Part shown: positions 1-9,648 of the stretch, piece after piece
How positions within the stretch are numbered: position 1 is the stretch's first letter
Layout: the number at the start of each line of letters is the position of its first letter
From: Leptospira inadai serovar Lyme str. 10
Lineage (GTDB): Bacteria > Spirochaetota > Leptospiria > Leptospirales > Leptospiraceae
Reading direction: 5' to 3'
DNA length: 64,000 bases
NCBI RefSeq assembly: GCF_000243675.2
Contig: NZ_AHMM02000012.1
Location: 7,434-71,433, forward strand
The notes under the pieces: generated by a model
What the model was told of the DNA's origin: nothing
The model's database searches: none
The model's input: the letters and a program-made list of their open reading frames with translations, nothing else
Program-made: the position numbers and the translations under genes

Positions 1-1
1 A

Positions 2-403
2 TTGTCGATCGGTTCCACCGTTTCCGGGACTTATTTCGACATAACGTTAAACGGTGCTTACTTGACCCGATCGGTAGAAACCGGTAATATGTTCATTAGA
101 CTGGAAAGAGAAGATGGAAATCAATATCTCGTTATGAATGTAACATATAAAAATACCGATAATACAGGTCGTACTTTAATAAGCGAAGGGATTATTTATG
201 TGGATTTTAACGGCAAGCAATACGAATTCGATAAATCTGAAACGCTTCTATTAGACGGATGGGGACTGTTTTTAGAGCAAATGAACCCGCTGACGAAGAA
301 AACTACTAATTTGATTTTTAAAATTCCCGCCGAACTGAAAGGGGAAATCTACTGGAATCCGGAAAACGGAACTTCAAAGAGGTTTCTCGTAAAAAAAATA
401 TAA
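2..403 (+). CDS. Partial CDS, DUF4352-like secreted protein, C-terminal part
   Basis: The reading frame is open from the first bases of the window, so the gene is probably truncated at its 5' end and the TTG at base 2 need not be the start. The 133 visible residues alternate beta-strand-like stretches (TYFDITLNGAYLT, YLVMNVTYKNTDN, IIYVDFNGKQYEF). This pattern resembles the immunoglobulin-like DUF4352/telokin fold found in bacterial lipoproteins; that match is by eye only. The protein ends in a basic tail (KRFLVKKI). No signal peptide is visible because the N-terminus lies outside the window. No function can be assigned. Confidence 0.6.
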   Translation: MSIGSTVSGTYFDITLNGAYLTRSVETGNMFIRLEREDGNQYLVMNVTYKNTDNTGRTLISEGIIYVDFNGKQYEFDKSETLLLDGWGLFLEQMNPLTKKTTNLIFKIPAELKGEIYWNPENGTSKRFLVKKI

Positions 404-745
404 ATTAAACTTTAATAAACGAAACCGAAATCATGCGCATACAAACTCGGGAGTCGCCTCAGGGTTGATGTTTCATCGAGGACAGCTTGATTTTTTGAAA
501 ATCTGACTCTTGTCTGAAGGGTATCGGAACCTCCCATATCCTTTAGATGCAAGATCAATCTTGACGCACGATTGTCCTTAAATATTTTCACAGAACTGTG
601 ATCGGGAATGGACTATAGTCTTTTAATAACTAAAATACGAATAAATTTGAGCTAACTCGAATGGATGTAATTACTCTAGAGTCGTCGGAGTTGGAGAAAG
701 GTAAGTTCAAATAGTGAGAATCGTAATTCTATTTTTGGAGTCACC
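404..745. other. Intergenic region without a recognisable gene
   Basis: There is no convincing reading frame on either strand. A small 6-3-6 hairpin (GATTTT, loop TTG, AAAATC) lies at 489-503. It could end transcription of the preceding gene but has no T-run. The promoter of the decayed gene that starts at 746 should lie in the last 100 bases; no clear -35/-10 pair stands out. Confidence 0.4.
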
Positions 746-1455
746 ATGAGGCGTTTGTTTTTGTTCTGCAGTATATTAGTTTTAACTAATTTTTCTTCCT
801 CTTCCCGAGGTCTGGAGTCCTCTGAACCCGAAAATGCAAATTCGAATTACGAATTCGCGCTATGTGAAAACGAACCGATGTTAGTGACGGGAAGTACGAA
901 TTGTTCCATTAGTATCCCTGATATAAGCTATGAAGGAAATAACTTGCTTTTATTGATCCCCGGAAAAATCGAGAAATATAGAAAATTTGCCGACGGCCAT
1001 TCGGTTTTCTATCGGTCCGAATAGACTTCCATTGGCTCTAATAAAGAAAACGAAATTTCTAAAACCTGAATTTCTAAAAAAAAAAGATGCGCTTATCCTT
1101 GCCGGTTATTTCGAGTAGGAGAAGGCCTGCCAACGTCAGGCGGGCATAGGTTCCTATAATGCAACTCCACAATTTGCGACTTTGAATGCCACGCGACGGC
1201 ACGTTTACTATATCAATATGATCCGGCTTCGGAATTGCAGAAATTTGGAGATAATTCCGTAGTCGGCACTCTAAAACCGGATCTTTTGTGGATAAAGATC
1301 AAGCCTTTTCGATAGCGGTGCCAGTTTTGAAGAAGGATAAAATAGAGGGAAAGAAAGAATTTTCTCCTACAGTTATTTTGAGCGTGAAGTTCATCGACAA
1401 GAAGCCGGATCTCAATCCTTTGAAATCCATCGTTTATACTGTCCAAAAGAAATAA
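746..1455 (+). pseudogene. Decayed secreted-protein gene with several frameshifts
   Basis: The first fragment (746-1024) starts at an ATG preceded by GGAG and encodes a signal peptide (MRRLFLFCSILVLTNFSSSS). Its frame closes at 1024, but coding-like sequence continues in other frames. A shift near 1010 gives FSIGPNRLPLALIKKTKFL. A shift in the A-run near 1080 gives KDALILAGYFE. Bases 1169-1315 encode a stretch that includes YQYDPASELQKFGDNSVVG. A further shift near 1288 leads to VDKDQAFSIAVPVLKK and a stop at 1453-1455. Together these read like one secreted protein of roughly 230 residues broken by at least three frameshifts and a stop. The family is not recognised. The short intact 5' fragment (92 residues) might be annotated as a small hypothetical protein. 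Confidence 0.55.
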
Positions 1456-1474
1456 TTTTTTCTTTTATCTTTAA

Positions 1475-1862
1475 GAGACTAAAGAGTATTTGCAAAAGGA
1501 TTTAAGACCCGGGGATTTTAAAAAAATGGAATATCTCCTGGCTATCTCTCCAGGCCGTTTGAAAACCGGAAGGCGCTTTACTGAAAGAGAAGTTTCCGTC
1601 GAAGCTATTTTGAATATCGTTTTATTTTGAAAGAGTAGGGAAGAGCGCCGGGCCTGAATTTCGGAAATTATCGGATTGAAGATGTTTGAATCAATCCGAC
1701 TCTTAAAACTCAAGATCGGAGGATTGCGAATCCCCGATGATTCTCATTCTAAAACCGTGAGGCAATTTATTCCAAACCGCGACGAACATTCTTTTCCAGA
1801 TCGTCGCTTTCGGTTTCCTCGCATTGGGTGTAATCTTCATGTCGCTTACCATTAACCATTGA
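1475..1862 (+). pseudogene. Decayed gene ending in a membrane segment
   Basis: Coding-like fragments lie in three frames with no intact start. Bases 1475-1630 include YLQKDLRPGDFKKMEYLL and end at a TGA. A second fragment from an ATG at 1682 includes RLLKLKIGGLRIPDDSHSK. Bases 1761-1862 include NILFQIVAFGFLALGVIFMS, a clear transmembrane segment, and end at a TGA. The likely original product was a protein with a C-terminal membrane anchor. It lies directly behind the preceding pseudogene on the same strand, so both may belong to one decaying operon. The family is not recognised. Confidence 0.45.
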
Positions 1863-1989
1863 TAGTATGTATGACGCAAAAAATTTCAAGGAACCGCCCA
1901 TACCGATTCCGATTTCGGATTCGGAATTTTAAGTAGTTTGTCGAAAAAGGTGTTATGATTTTTCCGATTTTTTTCGTAACCGGTTGAGT

Positions 1990-2239
1990 CAGAGGACAGA
2001 TAATTATTTCTATTACCCTGACAACAATTTTTTTAAAAACGAATTATGTTGGAGAGAGGTGTTACTGGATTTTCGATGTGTTAGGGGGGTTTCCGTGTTC
2101 TATAGAAAGATTCCTATGTTGCAATAGATCTTTCCTCTGCCTCTATTACTTTTCCAACATCTAGGCAGCTACTGTCTTCCGTCCTCTGACCTCTGTCTTC
2201 TGAAAGCGAACGCATCTGTCTTCAGTCCTCTGTCCTCTG
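1990..2239 (+). repeat. CAGAGGACAG-family interspersed repeat, copy 1
   Basis: The copy begins CAGAGGACAGAT and ends TCTGTCCTCTG, so its ends are inverted repeats. It shares the internal core with the other copies (AGATCTTTCCTCT, TTTTCCAAC, GCAGCT.CTGTCT, GCGAACGC). Like copies 2 and 6 it carries an extra internal segment with TATTACCCTGA, a T-rich run and ATTATGTTGGAG. The right end overlaps the last codons of the leftward gene at 2222 and supplies its C-terminal residues and stop. Confidence 0.8.
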
Positions 2240-2590
2240 AAGAAGACAGCCCTCAGGCAACCCAAGGAATCTCGCGCTAGCTTTGAACTGTCTGTCTGTC
2301 ATTAAGAAAGATACGCTTAAGGAATTTTCGGTTTTGTCCCATTCATCGGGGGGATAAAAAACGGTCGCATATCGTTTGCAATATTCGTCGGTGCCTTTTA
2401 CGACAAAGAGACAGGAGCATCCTTCCTTTGCGGCAAATCTAGCCTGTATCTGGGCCAATTCGCCCGGTATTAAGCGAAATACAATTAACAGATATAGGAT
2501 GACCGGCAGGATTGCAATTCCTATAAGGAAACTATAAAGGACTTTCCGGATCCTCTTCGATTTATGAAATCCGAAAAGCTTGGGTCTCAT
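2222..2590 (-). CDS. Small membrane-anchored protein of unknown function
   Basis: This 122-residue protein has one strong transmembrane segment near residues 18-42 (YSFLIGIAILPVILYLLIVF) and a soluble tail with several cysteines (CSCLF, YCKRY), so it is probably anchored in the inner membrane with an exported domain. Its ATG overlaps the stop of the upstream beta-lactamase-fold gene by 4 bp, which implies translational coupling. The last residues (LQRTED) and the stop codon come from the CAGAGGACAG repeat, so the original C-terminus has probably been replaced. No family is recognised. Confidence 0.65.
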   Translation of the reverse strand: MRPKLFGFHKSKRIRKVLYSFLIGIAILPVILYLLIVFRLIPGELAQIQARFAAKEGCSCLFVVKGTDEYCKRYATVFYPPDEWDKTENSLSVSFLMTDRQFKASARFLGLPEGCLLQRTED

Positions 2591-3702
2591 GGAGTGCTTT
2601 CCTCGGATTCCGAGACCGCGAGAAGGATTTTCTTGGCAAAATCTTTCATCGGAAATCTACCTAGGCGGTCGTTTCCGAATCTAACGATCACCAATTTCCG
2701 ATCAGGATCAATGATCAAGGATTGTCCCCAATGTCCCGATCCGAAGATGGAATTTCCGGATAGAAATTCGAAAACCGGAATTTCAGGAGTTCCCCTCTTC
2801 CGATTCGAGTAAAGATGGCCGCCCATTGACGGGATCGGGAGGTACGATAGCGGAAACGGAAGTGCAGTTTCGTTCGGGAACGGACCTGAGGTTTCTCGCG
2901 GCCAAGTTTCGGAGAAGATTCGTTTTCCTTTATAAAGTCCGCGGTGAATGTAGAGTTCTCCTATCTTTGCCAAATCTTTCGGCGTAAGATACGCGTACGA
3001 AGAACCGACCGGAACTCCTTTGGAATCGGTTTCCCAAACATATTCTTTGACCTCCATTCTTTCGAAGAATACTTTCGGAAATCCTCCTTCTCTTTTATAG
3101 ATAGAGGCGAGCACAGCCGAGAGAAGGTTGGAATCCCCGCTGGAATATTTTACGGATAAGCCGGGTCGAAAAGATTTCGTCGATACGTAGGCGGCGTGAT
3201 CGTCTTTTCCGATTCCGTAAAGCATTGCTAGGACATCCGATTTAAACGGATTCCATTCGTATCCTTCTTTCCAATCGCCGCCGCTTGCATGATAAAGGAG
3301 ATCCTTTACGGTAAGGGTTTTGGGCAGTGCGGATTCCAATTCGGGCAGATAAACGGCGACGGGCGACGAGAGATCCAGTTTCCCTTCCAGAACGGCCATA
3401 CCGGAGACTGCATTTAACAGAAATTTGGAAATCGACCAAAGAGGTTGCAGATGTTTAGGATCGAAGCCGTTACCGTACGCTTCCAAAACCGCCTCGCCGT
3501 TCGATAAAACGTAGATCGCATTCGTTTGGATTCTACCATGAGCTTCCTCCGGGATACTGCGAACGGCTTCCGTCGCCGCTGCTTGAAGATTTAAATTTTT
3601 AGAATATACTATATTATACGACGGAAATTCGTACGCTCTACCGCAATGCGCGCTAAATAAAACGATCATCGCAAGTAAGGAAAAAAGGACCTTTGAATTC
3701 AT
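2587..3702 (-). CDS. Beta-lactamase-fold lipoprotein (class C / 6-aminohexanoate-dimer hydrolase type)
   Basis: This serine hydrolase carries the class C SxxK motif (WSISKFLL), a YSSGDSN stretch at the place of the YxN motif, and a C-terminal GHWGQS block like the KTG/HxG element. Family members act on beta-lactams, amide oligomers or D-peptides; the substrate here is unknown. The frame is open to 3759, but I prefer the internal ATG at 3702. It gives a proper lipoprotein signal (MNSKVLFSLLAMIVLFSAHC) and leaves no overlap with the upstream SPFH gene, which ends at 3740. It is the middle gene of a leftward run of three and overlaps the downstream gene by 4 bp. Confidence 0.8.
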   Translation of the reverse strand: MNSKVLFSLLAMIVLFSAHCGRAYEFPSYNIVYSKNLNLQAAATEAVRSIPEEAHGRIQTNAIYVLSNGEAVLEAYGNGFDPKHLQPLWSISKFLLNAVSGMAVLEGKLDLSSPVAVYLPELESALPKTLTVKDLLYHASGGDWKEGYEWNPFKSDVLAMLYGIGKDDHAAYVSTKSFRPGLSVKYSSGDSNLLSAVLASIYKREGGFPKVFFERMEVKEYVWETDSKGVPVGSSYAYLTPKDLAKIGELYIHRGLYKGKRIFSETWPRETSGPFPNETALPFPLSYLPIPSMGGHLYSNRKRGTPEIPVFEFLSGNSIFGSGHWGQSLIIDPDRKLVIVRFGNDRLGRFPMKDFAKKILLAVSESEESTP

Positions 3703-3739
3703 GATGTTGAATCGAATAGAACGATAGAATGCACGCGAT

Positions 3740-4600
3740 CTATTCTTCGGATTTCGCATTTTCCTGAGGCGTATTCAATATCAACGGCAAACTGTCTTTT
3801 CCGGAAGGTACGATCATAAGTTTCGAGTTCGGATTTTCGAACGCTTTCAATTGCAGATACTGTTTCGTCAACTGAGAGGCGATCAATTTCTGAGCCTTTG
3901 CTTTTCCTTCGGCTTCTATGACGGTGGCTTTCGCTTTGGCTTCGGCATGAATAATCGTTATCTCCGCATCTTTTTTTGCGATGTTGATCTCGAATTTCAT
4001 CTGCTCTTGTTCCTGCTCTTTCGTCAATTTCCCTTCGATCGCGGTCAAAATCGGTCGACTATATTCGATATCATCGATGATTACGTCGTCGATCTCTATA
4101 TGCTTACCTCTCAATTTTTCGCTTAACGCCTGCCGGATATCCTGGGAAACTTTCGGAGTTTCCTTGGATATCCGAATCATACTATAAGCGGATAAAGCGT
4201 TTCTTACCGAGGTCCTAAATTGCGGACGAACTACTTTTTCGTAATAATCGGGTCCGATCTCGATTTGCAGATTATAAATTTCGGATGCGACCGGCCTCAG
4301 AATGACCGCCGCCACCACGTTGATGGTAAGATCATCTCTAGTCAGCACGTCTACTTTCTCTTTGTAGGAGGTCCACTGGATCGGATAAAGATAGATATCG
4401 TTCCAAGGAGCGTACAAATACAGGGCGTTTGTCAGAAGGTCCTTTTGCAATCCTGATGTGAGAGGATGCCAGCGGAGTCCGGCCTCTCCCGGACGAATAT
4501 TCGTAAAGCATCCGTAACTGGCAAGGATCGAGAGTAGAAGTGTCACGAAGGCGGTCTTTTTTACCCGTAACAATTTGTTAGGATTAAGGTTGGTTTGCAT
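3740..4600 (-). CDS. SPFH/prohibitin-family membrane protein
   Basis: The 286-residue protein has an N-terminal hydrophobic segment ending in a Cys (LLLSILASYGC), so it is a membrane-anchored protein or lipoprotein. An SPFH/Band 7 domain follows (RPGEAGLRWHP, VDVLTRDDLTINVVAAV, YYEKVVRPQFRTSVRNALS). After that comes a long charged helix rich in Ala, Glu and Lys (KKDAEITIIHAEAKAKATVI), typical of prohibitin-like coiled coils. Such proteins form membrane scaffolds and modulate proteases; the partner is unknown. The frame has a clear ATG 17 bases after an AGGAG (on the minus strand). It opens a leftward run with the two downstream genes. Confidence 0.85.
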   Translation of the reverse strand: MQTNLNPNKLLRVKKTAFVTLLLSILASYGCFTNIRPGEAGLRWHPLTSGLQKDLLTNALYLYAPWNDIYLYPIQWTSYKEKVDVLTRDDLTINVVAAVILRPVASEIYNLQIEIGPDYYEKVVRPQFRTSVRNALSAYSMIRISKETPKVSQDIRQALSEKLRGKHIEIDDVIIDDIEYSRPILTAIEGKLTKEQEQEQMKFEINIAKKDAEITIIHAEAKAKATVIEAEGKAKAQKLIASQLTKQYLQLKAFENPNSKLMIVPSGKDSLPLILNTPQENAKSEE

Positions 4601-4751
4601 TGGAAAGCTCCTAAAAAGCCGGACTTATAATATTGGACCTGAATCTCGGAGGGAATGTTCCTAATAACCGGATAGGGAGGTCCCGCGCACAAAAAACGAT
4701 TGTCCTAAGAGAGGAAAGGATCGCTTCTTAGTCGCAGAACGGAAGAAGAAT

Positions 4752-5099
4752 TTGAAGAAAGAGTCGGAAAACCTACCGAAAATTCGGACTAGATTTAGCG
4801 GTACTGTCGCATCCGTTCTTACCCATAGGAATCCGGAACAATCCCGAATTTTGATAAGAGACATTCGATTGCTAGTGTCAGGTAGGAAAATTATTTCGGC
4901 GCAAGATTTCTATTACTCTTTGCGGTTCCGAAATCTTCGACTAGCTGCGGGGGATAACGTCGAATTCGATGCAAGAATTCGACCCGATAAAAAAGGCGTC
5001 TCTTCCGAGAAGATTCGATTGAATTATCCTACGAAAATATTTCGGAAGGGTGGGGAGACGTATTCTCTCTTTCCCGGAAGCGAAGTTGAAGACGTTTGA
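4752..5099 (+). CDS. Small conserved-looking protein, possible OB-fold
   Basis: The 115-residue cytoplasmic protein has no signal peptide. Beta-rich segments (RFSGTVASVLTH, ILIRDIRLLVSG, DNVEFDARIRPDKKG, EKIRLNYPTKIF) resemble an OB-fold nucleic-acid-binding layout, which is an inference. It is divergent from the SPFH gene and 41 bp upstream of the DedA gene, so it may be cotranscribed with dedA. The start is uncertain: the assigned frame opens in AAGAATTTGAAG, where a TTG is as likely as ATG. Confidence 0.5.
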   Translation: MKKESENLPKIRTRFSGTVASVLTHRNPEQSRILIRDIRLLVSGRKIISAQDFYYSLRFRNLRLAAGDNVEFDARIRPDKKGVSSEKIRLNYPTKIFRKGGETYSLFPGSEVEDV

Positions 5100-5140
5100 C
5101 ATCTCCGAAGAGCCTTTGATCCTGACTGAGGAGGCCGTTT

Positions 5141-5788
5141 TTGGAGACTATTAAATTTATTTTGGATTTCTTTCTTCATTTGGAACACCATCTGGATATG
5201 TTAATCCAGTTTTACGGCATTTGGGTTTATTTGATTCTTTTTCTTATTGTCTTTTGTGAAACCGGTTTGGTCGTAACGCCTTTCCTTCCCGGAGATAGTT
5301 TACTTTTTGCCGTCGGCGCCTTCGCTTCGAGAGGTTCTTTGGACTTGATTACGGTCATCCTTCTCCTCATTATCGCGGCGATCCTAGGAGACACGGTCAA
5401 TTACACGATCGGCAATCTGGCAGGGGAAAAAATCCTGGCCCGGGAAAAAATTCCGTTCCTAAATAAAAAGCATCTGGAAAAAGCCCACCGGTTCTACGAA
5501 GTATACGGCGGAAAAACGATCATCATCGCTCGCTTTATTCCGATCGTTCGAACATTCGCGCCGTTCGTCGCGGGTATCGGAAAGATGACCTATTCTAAAT
5601 TTATCATATATAATATCGTCGGCGGAATTGCCTGGATTCTGATTTTCAGTATCGGGGGTTATTTATTCGGAAATCTTCCGTTTATCCAGAGAAATTTCAA
5701 GTTAGTGATCATCGGAATTATCATCGTTTCGATTTTACCGGCAGTCGTCGAATACATTAAGGAAAGAAGAAAAGGCAGGCTGCCTTAA
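5141..5788 (+). CDS. DedA-family inner-membrane protein (VTT domain)
   Basis: This 215-residue polytopic protein carries the DedA hallmarks: [20 protein letters not shown], the GDTVNYTIG segment, the [19 protein letters not shown] block with conserved Arg residues, and [17 protein letters not shown]. DedA/VTT proteins move phospholipids or the lipid carrier undecaprenyl phosphate across the inner membrane. The TTG start is supported by GAGGAGG about 6 bases upstream. The gene ends in a 4 bp convergent overlap with the following kinase gene. Confidence 0.92.
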   Translation: METIKFILDFFLHLEHHLDMLIQFYGIWVYLILFLIVFCETGLVVTPFLPGDSLLFAVGAFASRGSLDLITVILLLIIAAILGDTVNYTIGNLAGEKILAREKIPFLNKKHLEKAHRFYEVYGGKTIIIARFIPIVRTFAPFVAGIGKMTYSKFIIYNIVGGIAWILIFSIGGYLFGNLPFIQRNFKLVIIGIIIVSILPAVVEYIKERRKGRLP

Positions 5789-7302
5789 AACAATTCGGGT
5801 TTCTCCAGGGGAAAGAGGATTCTGAAAACGGATCCTTTCCCGAGAGTTCCGGAAGATTCGAGGCTTCCTGAAATTTTTTTCGCCATTGCCTCCACGAGAT
5901 TCAATCCTAGGGAAGTCCTTTTCTTTCTATCCGGATCGAAGCCTTGTCCGTCATCCTCTATCTTGAGTTCGGCTTGTTTGCGATTCGATGTTAACGATAT
6001 TCGAATGATGCCGGCTCGTTTGGGGAAGGCGTGTCTGAAGCAATTCGTAAGCAGTTCGTTAAAAGCCATACCGAGGTGAATCGTCCGGTCGATGTCAAGC
6101 GGGACTTCCTGCAAGTCGCATATTACTTCGATCTTGTCCTGGTCGAAGAGAATCGAGGACTTAACGTTTTCCGTTAATTGTCCTATATATTCCCTGAGCG
6201 AAATGGAACCTAGACTGCGTGCAGAATATAAGTTTTCATGAATTAGGGCCATCGATCGGATTCTATTTTGACAATCCTCGAAGATCGGAAGGAGCGAGGC
6301 TCCGTTTTCCTCCTCGGATAATCTCATTTTTGAAAACTCGAAAAGGCTTTGAATAATGGCTAAGTTATTTTTCACGCGATGGTGTATCTCTCGGAGCATC
6401 ACTTCTTTTTCGCCGATCATTCTCTCCAATTCCTTTTGGATTTGCTTTTGATCGGTGATGTCGATCGCTGCCGTAGTGATACCTTTGACGGTTCCATCAG
6501 GAAGCTTTAACGGTTCTACCGTTAAATCGAAATTCGTGTCTTCGCCTTGGTACGGAAGAATTATCTCGCCGCGAAAGGGTTTCCCGGTCTTGATTACTCT
6601 CTCTTTTAATTCGGTAATCCGGTACGCGGTCTCTGCCGGGAAAATATCGTATTCGCTTTTCCCGATAATCTTTTCTTCGGAATCTCCGAGGTTCGGATAA
6701 AACACCCATGTATAGCGTAATTCGATATCTTGTGAAAAGAACATTACTTTCGAATTTTTTAATGCAAGACGGAACATCTCGAAATTCTTCTTCAATGCAT
6801 CCTTGGCTTCGTTCAGCTTACTCATGCTTTCCACCAGCATCGAGTTTGCCGTCAGCTTATCCGTAACGACGTCGATTAATGGCTCCGCTTCTCCGATCGC
6901 ATCGGGCGAGTCGGAAATTAAGGGAGACACGTACGATATCATTGCCACTCTTCGACCTCCCTGCGTTATGAAACCGATTCGAGAATCGACTCGCGTCAGT
7001 TTACCGTCGCCTCGAATCGCTTCGGCCTCCACCTGTACGATGTCCGGGTAGGATCTAAAGGCATCCTTATATTTGATTAACGCGAATTCACGAGCGACCT
7101 CGGGTAAGAAGATACTTATCGATTTTCCGAGAGCGTCTTTTTTGTCGATGCCGTAGAATCTGAAAAAAGCCGAGTTCGCATAGAGTATCAACCCGTCGGG
7201 ATCGGAAATTACGATCGCTTCTTTGGCCGACTCAAAAATCGACAAGGGAACTGAAGTGATCGGATTTCTCTGTTCTTTTGTTTGAGTCACGACGGGTTCC
7301 AT
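5785..7302 (-). CDS. PAS-domain sensor histidine kinase of the HisKA_2/HWE type
   Basis: The 505-residue cytoplasmic kinase has an N-terminal PAS domain (about 22-135, ...[20 protein letters not shown]), a second PAS-like domain (about 170-285), then a HisKA_2 dimerisation region with the phospho-acceptor in [17 protein letters not shown]. The C-terminal ATPase domain shows the N box ([12 protein letters not shown]), DDGQGFD and a [10 protein letters not shown] lid. No transmembrane segment is visible, so it senses a cytoplasmic or redox signal. There is no adjacent response regulator, so its partner is encoded elsewhere. Confidence 0.9.
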   Translation of the reverse strand: MEPVVTQTKEQRNPITSVPLSIFESAKEAIVISDPDGLILYANSAFFRFYGIDKKDALGKSISIFLPEVAREFALIKYKDAFRSYPDIVQVEAEAIRGDGKLTRVDSRIGFITQGGRRVAMISYVSPLISDSPDAIGEAEPLIDVVTDKLTANSMLVESMSKLNEAKDALKKNFEMFRLALKNSKVMFFSQDIELRYTWVFYPNLGDSEEKIIGKSEYDIFPAETAYRITELKERVIKTGKPFRGEIILPYQGEDTNFDLTVEPLKLPDGTVKGITTAAIDITDQKQIQKELERMIGEKEVMLREIHHRVKNNLAIIQSLFEFSKMRLSEEENGASLLPIFEDCQNRIRSMALIHENLYSARSLGSISLREYIGQLTENVKSSILFDQDKIEVICDLQEVPLDIDRTIHLGMAFNELLTNCFRHAFPKRAGIIRISLTSNRKQAELKIEDDGQGFDPDRKKRTSLGLNLVEAMAKKISGSLESSGTLGKGSVFRILFPLEKPELF

Positions 7303-7356
7303 TGATTGTTCATTAGACAGATAGTACTCTCAAACAATTCCATTCGGAAGAAATCT

Positions 7357-8292
7357 TTATTTCGTGAGACTGCAGTCCCTGATCCGATCGGTATATTTCA
7401 CCATAGGCCGATCGGAATAATTTCTAAAAGGAGCAGGTTCAAGTTCCCTGGCCTTCGATGAATCTCCTCCTGTCCCGGCCGGACTAATCCCGACCGGACC
7501 GAAATTTGTAGGAGGAAAAAAGCAGCGGGGGAATTCGTTCGCCTTTACTAATTTTCCGTCTCTTCGAGTTATCTTCACGACATGTTCACCCAGACGAAGG
7601 TAGATCGAGGAGGAATCGGCGGACCATCGAAGTTGGTATGTGGGTATTTCCTTCCATTCGGATAAAAGATTCTCGGAATAACCTTTATCCAAAGAGGAGG
7701 ATTGTCCGTTCGTATCGGCGAGGATCAATTTCGGAGATACGATCTCCAAACTTTCGTCGACTTTGCCGATCAATAAGGCCGCCGTTCCTCCATCCGGAGA
7801 AGGTACAAAACGTAATATAGTTTGTTCATTGCTTAAGAACTGCTTCGGCTCGAAGGATCTGAATCCATGAGGAGACCAAACGGACGGGGTTCGAGTATTT
7901 CCCCCATATTCATCGTTTACTCCCTGGATCCAAAAAAGCCTTGCAGTCGAGGAATGATAATAAACGGATCCGGGTAATGTCCAGTGAGCCGCTTCATAAT
8001 TATAAATGGGAGATTCTCCCTTGGGGTCCGGAGTGCCGGTTAAATCGTATATTCTGAATTTAGTTTTATAATTCCGTTTTTGGCTCGTTCCGGCTAAAGG
8101 ATTCCAGGAAAAACGTTCTTCGTAAGTGACTTCGGTTTGTACTAGTTCCTTTCCGGTTTCGGACCATCCGCGTTCGATCGCGAGTCCGGCAGGTCGCCAA
8201 AGCATGCGAGAACAAGAGGCAAAAAGGAAAGTTGATAAGAGGCAGGTTATTTGAATTAGATTCTTCCGTATCAATCGAGTTGTTCCGTTCAT
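7357..8292 (-). CDS. Lipoprotein of unknown function
   Basis: The 311-residue protein begins with a basic N-terminus and a lipoprotein signal ending in LLSTFLFASC. The mature part is rich in aromatic residues and beta-strand-like repeats with Ser/Asp-containing turns (RFVPSPDGGTAALLIG, YQLRWSADSSSIYLRLG). The SPDGG and SADSS turns are reminiscent of TolB/WD-type beta-propeller blades; this is an inference. It stands alone, transcribed leftward. Confidence 0.65.
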   Translation of the reverse strand: MNGTTRLIRKNLIQITCLLSTFLFASCSRMLWRPAGLAIERGWSETGKELVQTEVTYEERFSWNPLAGTSQKRNYKTKFRIYDLTGTPDPKGESPIYNYEAAHWTLPGSVYYHSSTARLFWIQGVNDEYGGNTRTPSVWSPHGFRSFEPKQFLSNEQTILRFVPSPDGGTAALLIGKVDESLEIVSPKLILADTNGQSSSLDKGYSENLLSEWKEIPTYQLRWSADSSSIYLRLGEHVVKITRRDGKLVKANEFPRCFFPPTNFGPVGISPAGTGGDSSKARELEPAPFRNYSDRPMVKYTDRIRDCSLTK

Positions 8293-8392
8293 GCCGATAT
8301 TTTAAGAACGTTTCTCTTCGGTGGAAGAAGTTTATGTATTTTTAAGATAAATAAGTTCGCCGCACATCCGTACGACGAACTATCGCGTCAGA

Positions 8393-9229
8393 TTAACGCC
8401 AGCCTTCGCCTTCCAACTCTATGTGATCCAGATATAATCCTCCGGATCCCACAGAAGGAGCTCTCGTGTGGCCCTGAAATTGGGTATAAGTTACGTTCGA
8501 ATTGAACGGCCAAATACCTTCGCTCTGGGTTACGGAGGATTGGCATACGCTTAAACCGCCGGCCTTGTTGTATGCGCAAGAAGAATGGAATGCAACGGCT
8601 CCATCGTCGTTACCCGGAAGAATCCAAGAAGAAGCGCCTTGAATTCCCGAAAATCCTTTATAACCTGGAACTTGGTACAGAGTCACTCCTGCGGTGACGT
8701 TATGGTTGTATGCACCCCGAGCAGTTCCTACGATTAAGGATTTATCCATAGCATTTCCACCGAAGCCGAACGTGATTCCGTTCAGCGCGGAAGCCAATTC
8801 GGATCCACCCGATGCCGAAGCTAAAGCAGTCACTTTCGTGATATTATAGCCTCTGCTTGAGGTAGTCGCTCCGAGATTGGAAAGCCAATACTCCGTCGCA
8901 TAACAGCCTGCACTGTGGCACACGATTTTGCAGGAATTGGATCCTTTGCAATACGTGTTTAAGCCGGTAGTCAGGTTGGTTTGGGCTCTGGCTGTGCCAT
9001 AGGTTCTAGGGTCGCTCGTTCCGTCATATCCGACGAAGATCTTCGCTCCGGATACCGAATTAGGAGCGGTTCCCCAGTAATTATTCACGTCAGTTGGGCC
9101 GACGCCGTTGTGATTTGAGCTCGATTTTCCGTGCACGAATATTGTATATGTTTGTGCCGAAAGGGAACCAGCAAACAACAATGCGAAAGCTAACCCCAAT
9201 CCCATACTCTTCCAATTTTTCATCTTCAC
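8393..9229 (-). CDS. Secreted alpha/beta-hydrolase, lipase-like
   Basis: The 278-residue protein has a Sec signal peptide (cleavage predicted after SLSA, about residue 25). The mature enzyme starts with an oxyanion-hole motif (IFVHGKSS) and has a nucleophile elbow CHSAGC with Ser106. Asp in GNDDGAV and His in YLDHIE near the C-terminus are plausible triad partners. Paired Cys residues (C94/C100, C104/C109) suggest disulfides in the exported protein. The substrate could be a lipid or ester. A 13 bp perfect inverted repeat lies about 40 bases before the start codon. Confidence 0.75.
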   Translation of the reverse strand: MKMKNWKSMGLGLAFALLFAGSLSAQTYTIFVHGKSSSNHNGVGPTDVNNYWGTAPNSVSGAKIFVGYDGTSDPRTYGTARAQTNLTTGLNTYCKGSNSCKIVCHSAGCYATEYWLSNLGATTSSRGYNITKVTALASASGGSELASALNGITFGFGGNAMDKSLIVGTARGAYNHNVTAGVTLYQVPGYKGFSGIQGASSWILPGNDDGAVAFHSSCAYNKAGGLSVCQSSVTQSEGIWPFNSNVTYTQFQGHTRAPSVGSGGLYLDHIELEGEGWR

Positions 9230-9648
9230 TATTCTCCGATCTTTTGAGAAATTCCTGAACGAAAGTTCGTGAATTTCACGTTGTACTACTATGTACTATG
9301 TTGTGCTATGCGTCAAGTGATTGGAGAGTTTTTTAACATAACGGTTAGAATGTAAAATAAATAGAGAGCGTTCAAAAATAATTATAAAAAATTTATGCAT
9401 ATCGGTCGTTACAATTTGCGTACTCCGTTCGGTATTATTTGTAACAATTGTTTTACTTTAAAGTTCGGTCTTCAATGATATTTCACTTATATTTTCCGGA
9501 GAAGACACCCGCTTGTTTCCGCTCCTGAGCAAAATTAATCCGTAAGGATTACTAAATTCACCGGCGTCCTTCGACAAAATAAAACGGTTGAGCGGAAAGA
9601 GGTCTCTGCACAAACAGTTAGGCCGAGAGCGGAAGGAAAAATTAATTC
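9230..9648. other. Divergent intergenic region, 419 bp
   Basis: The region separates the leftward lipase-like gene from the rightward gene at 9649. It is AT-rich in the middle (9340-9480) and has no coding potential. Apart from the operator-like repeat at 9268-9280 it holds a 6-4-6 hairpin at 9536-9551 (TAATCC, GTAA, GGATTA) in the probable leader of the rightward gene. Near-repeated TGTACTATG/TGTGCTATG words lie at 9283-9310. Confidence 0.4.
9268..9280. promoter_or_regulatory. Perfect 6-1-6 inverted repeat upstream of the lipase-like gene
   Basis: CGTGAA-T-TTCACG lies 39-51 bases before the start codon of the leftward secreted hydrolase, where an operator would overlap the promoter. The binding factor is unknown. 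Confidence 0.35.

Noticed and set aside
1990..2239. Insertion sequence or prophage remnant
   Set aside because: No transposase or integrase reading frame lies in or near any of the eleven repeat copies, and no target duplications are visible.
4661..4864. Leftward ORF upstream of the SPFH gene
   Set aside because: It overlaps the rightward gene at 4752 in antisense, has no ribosome-binding site and has no protein-like pattern.
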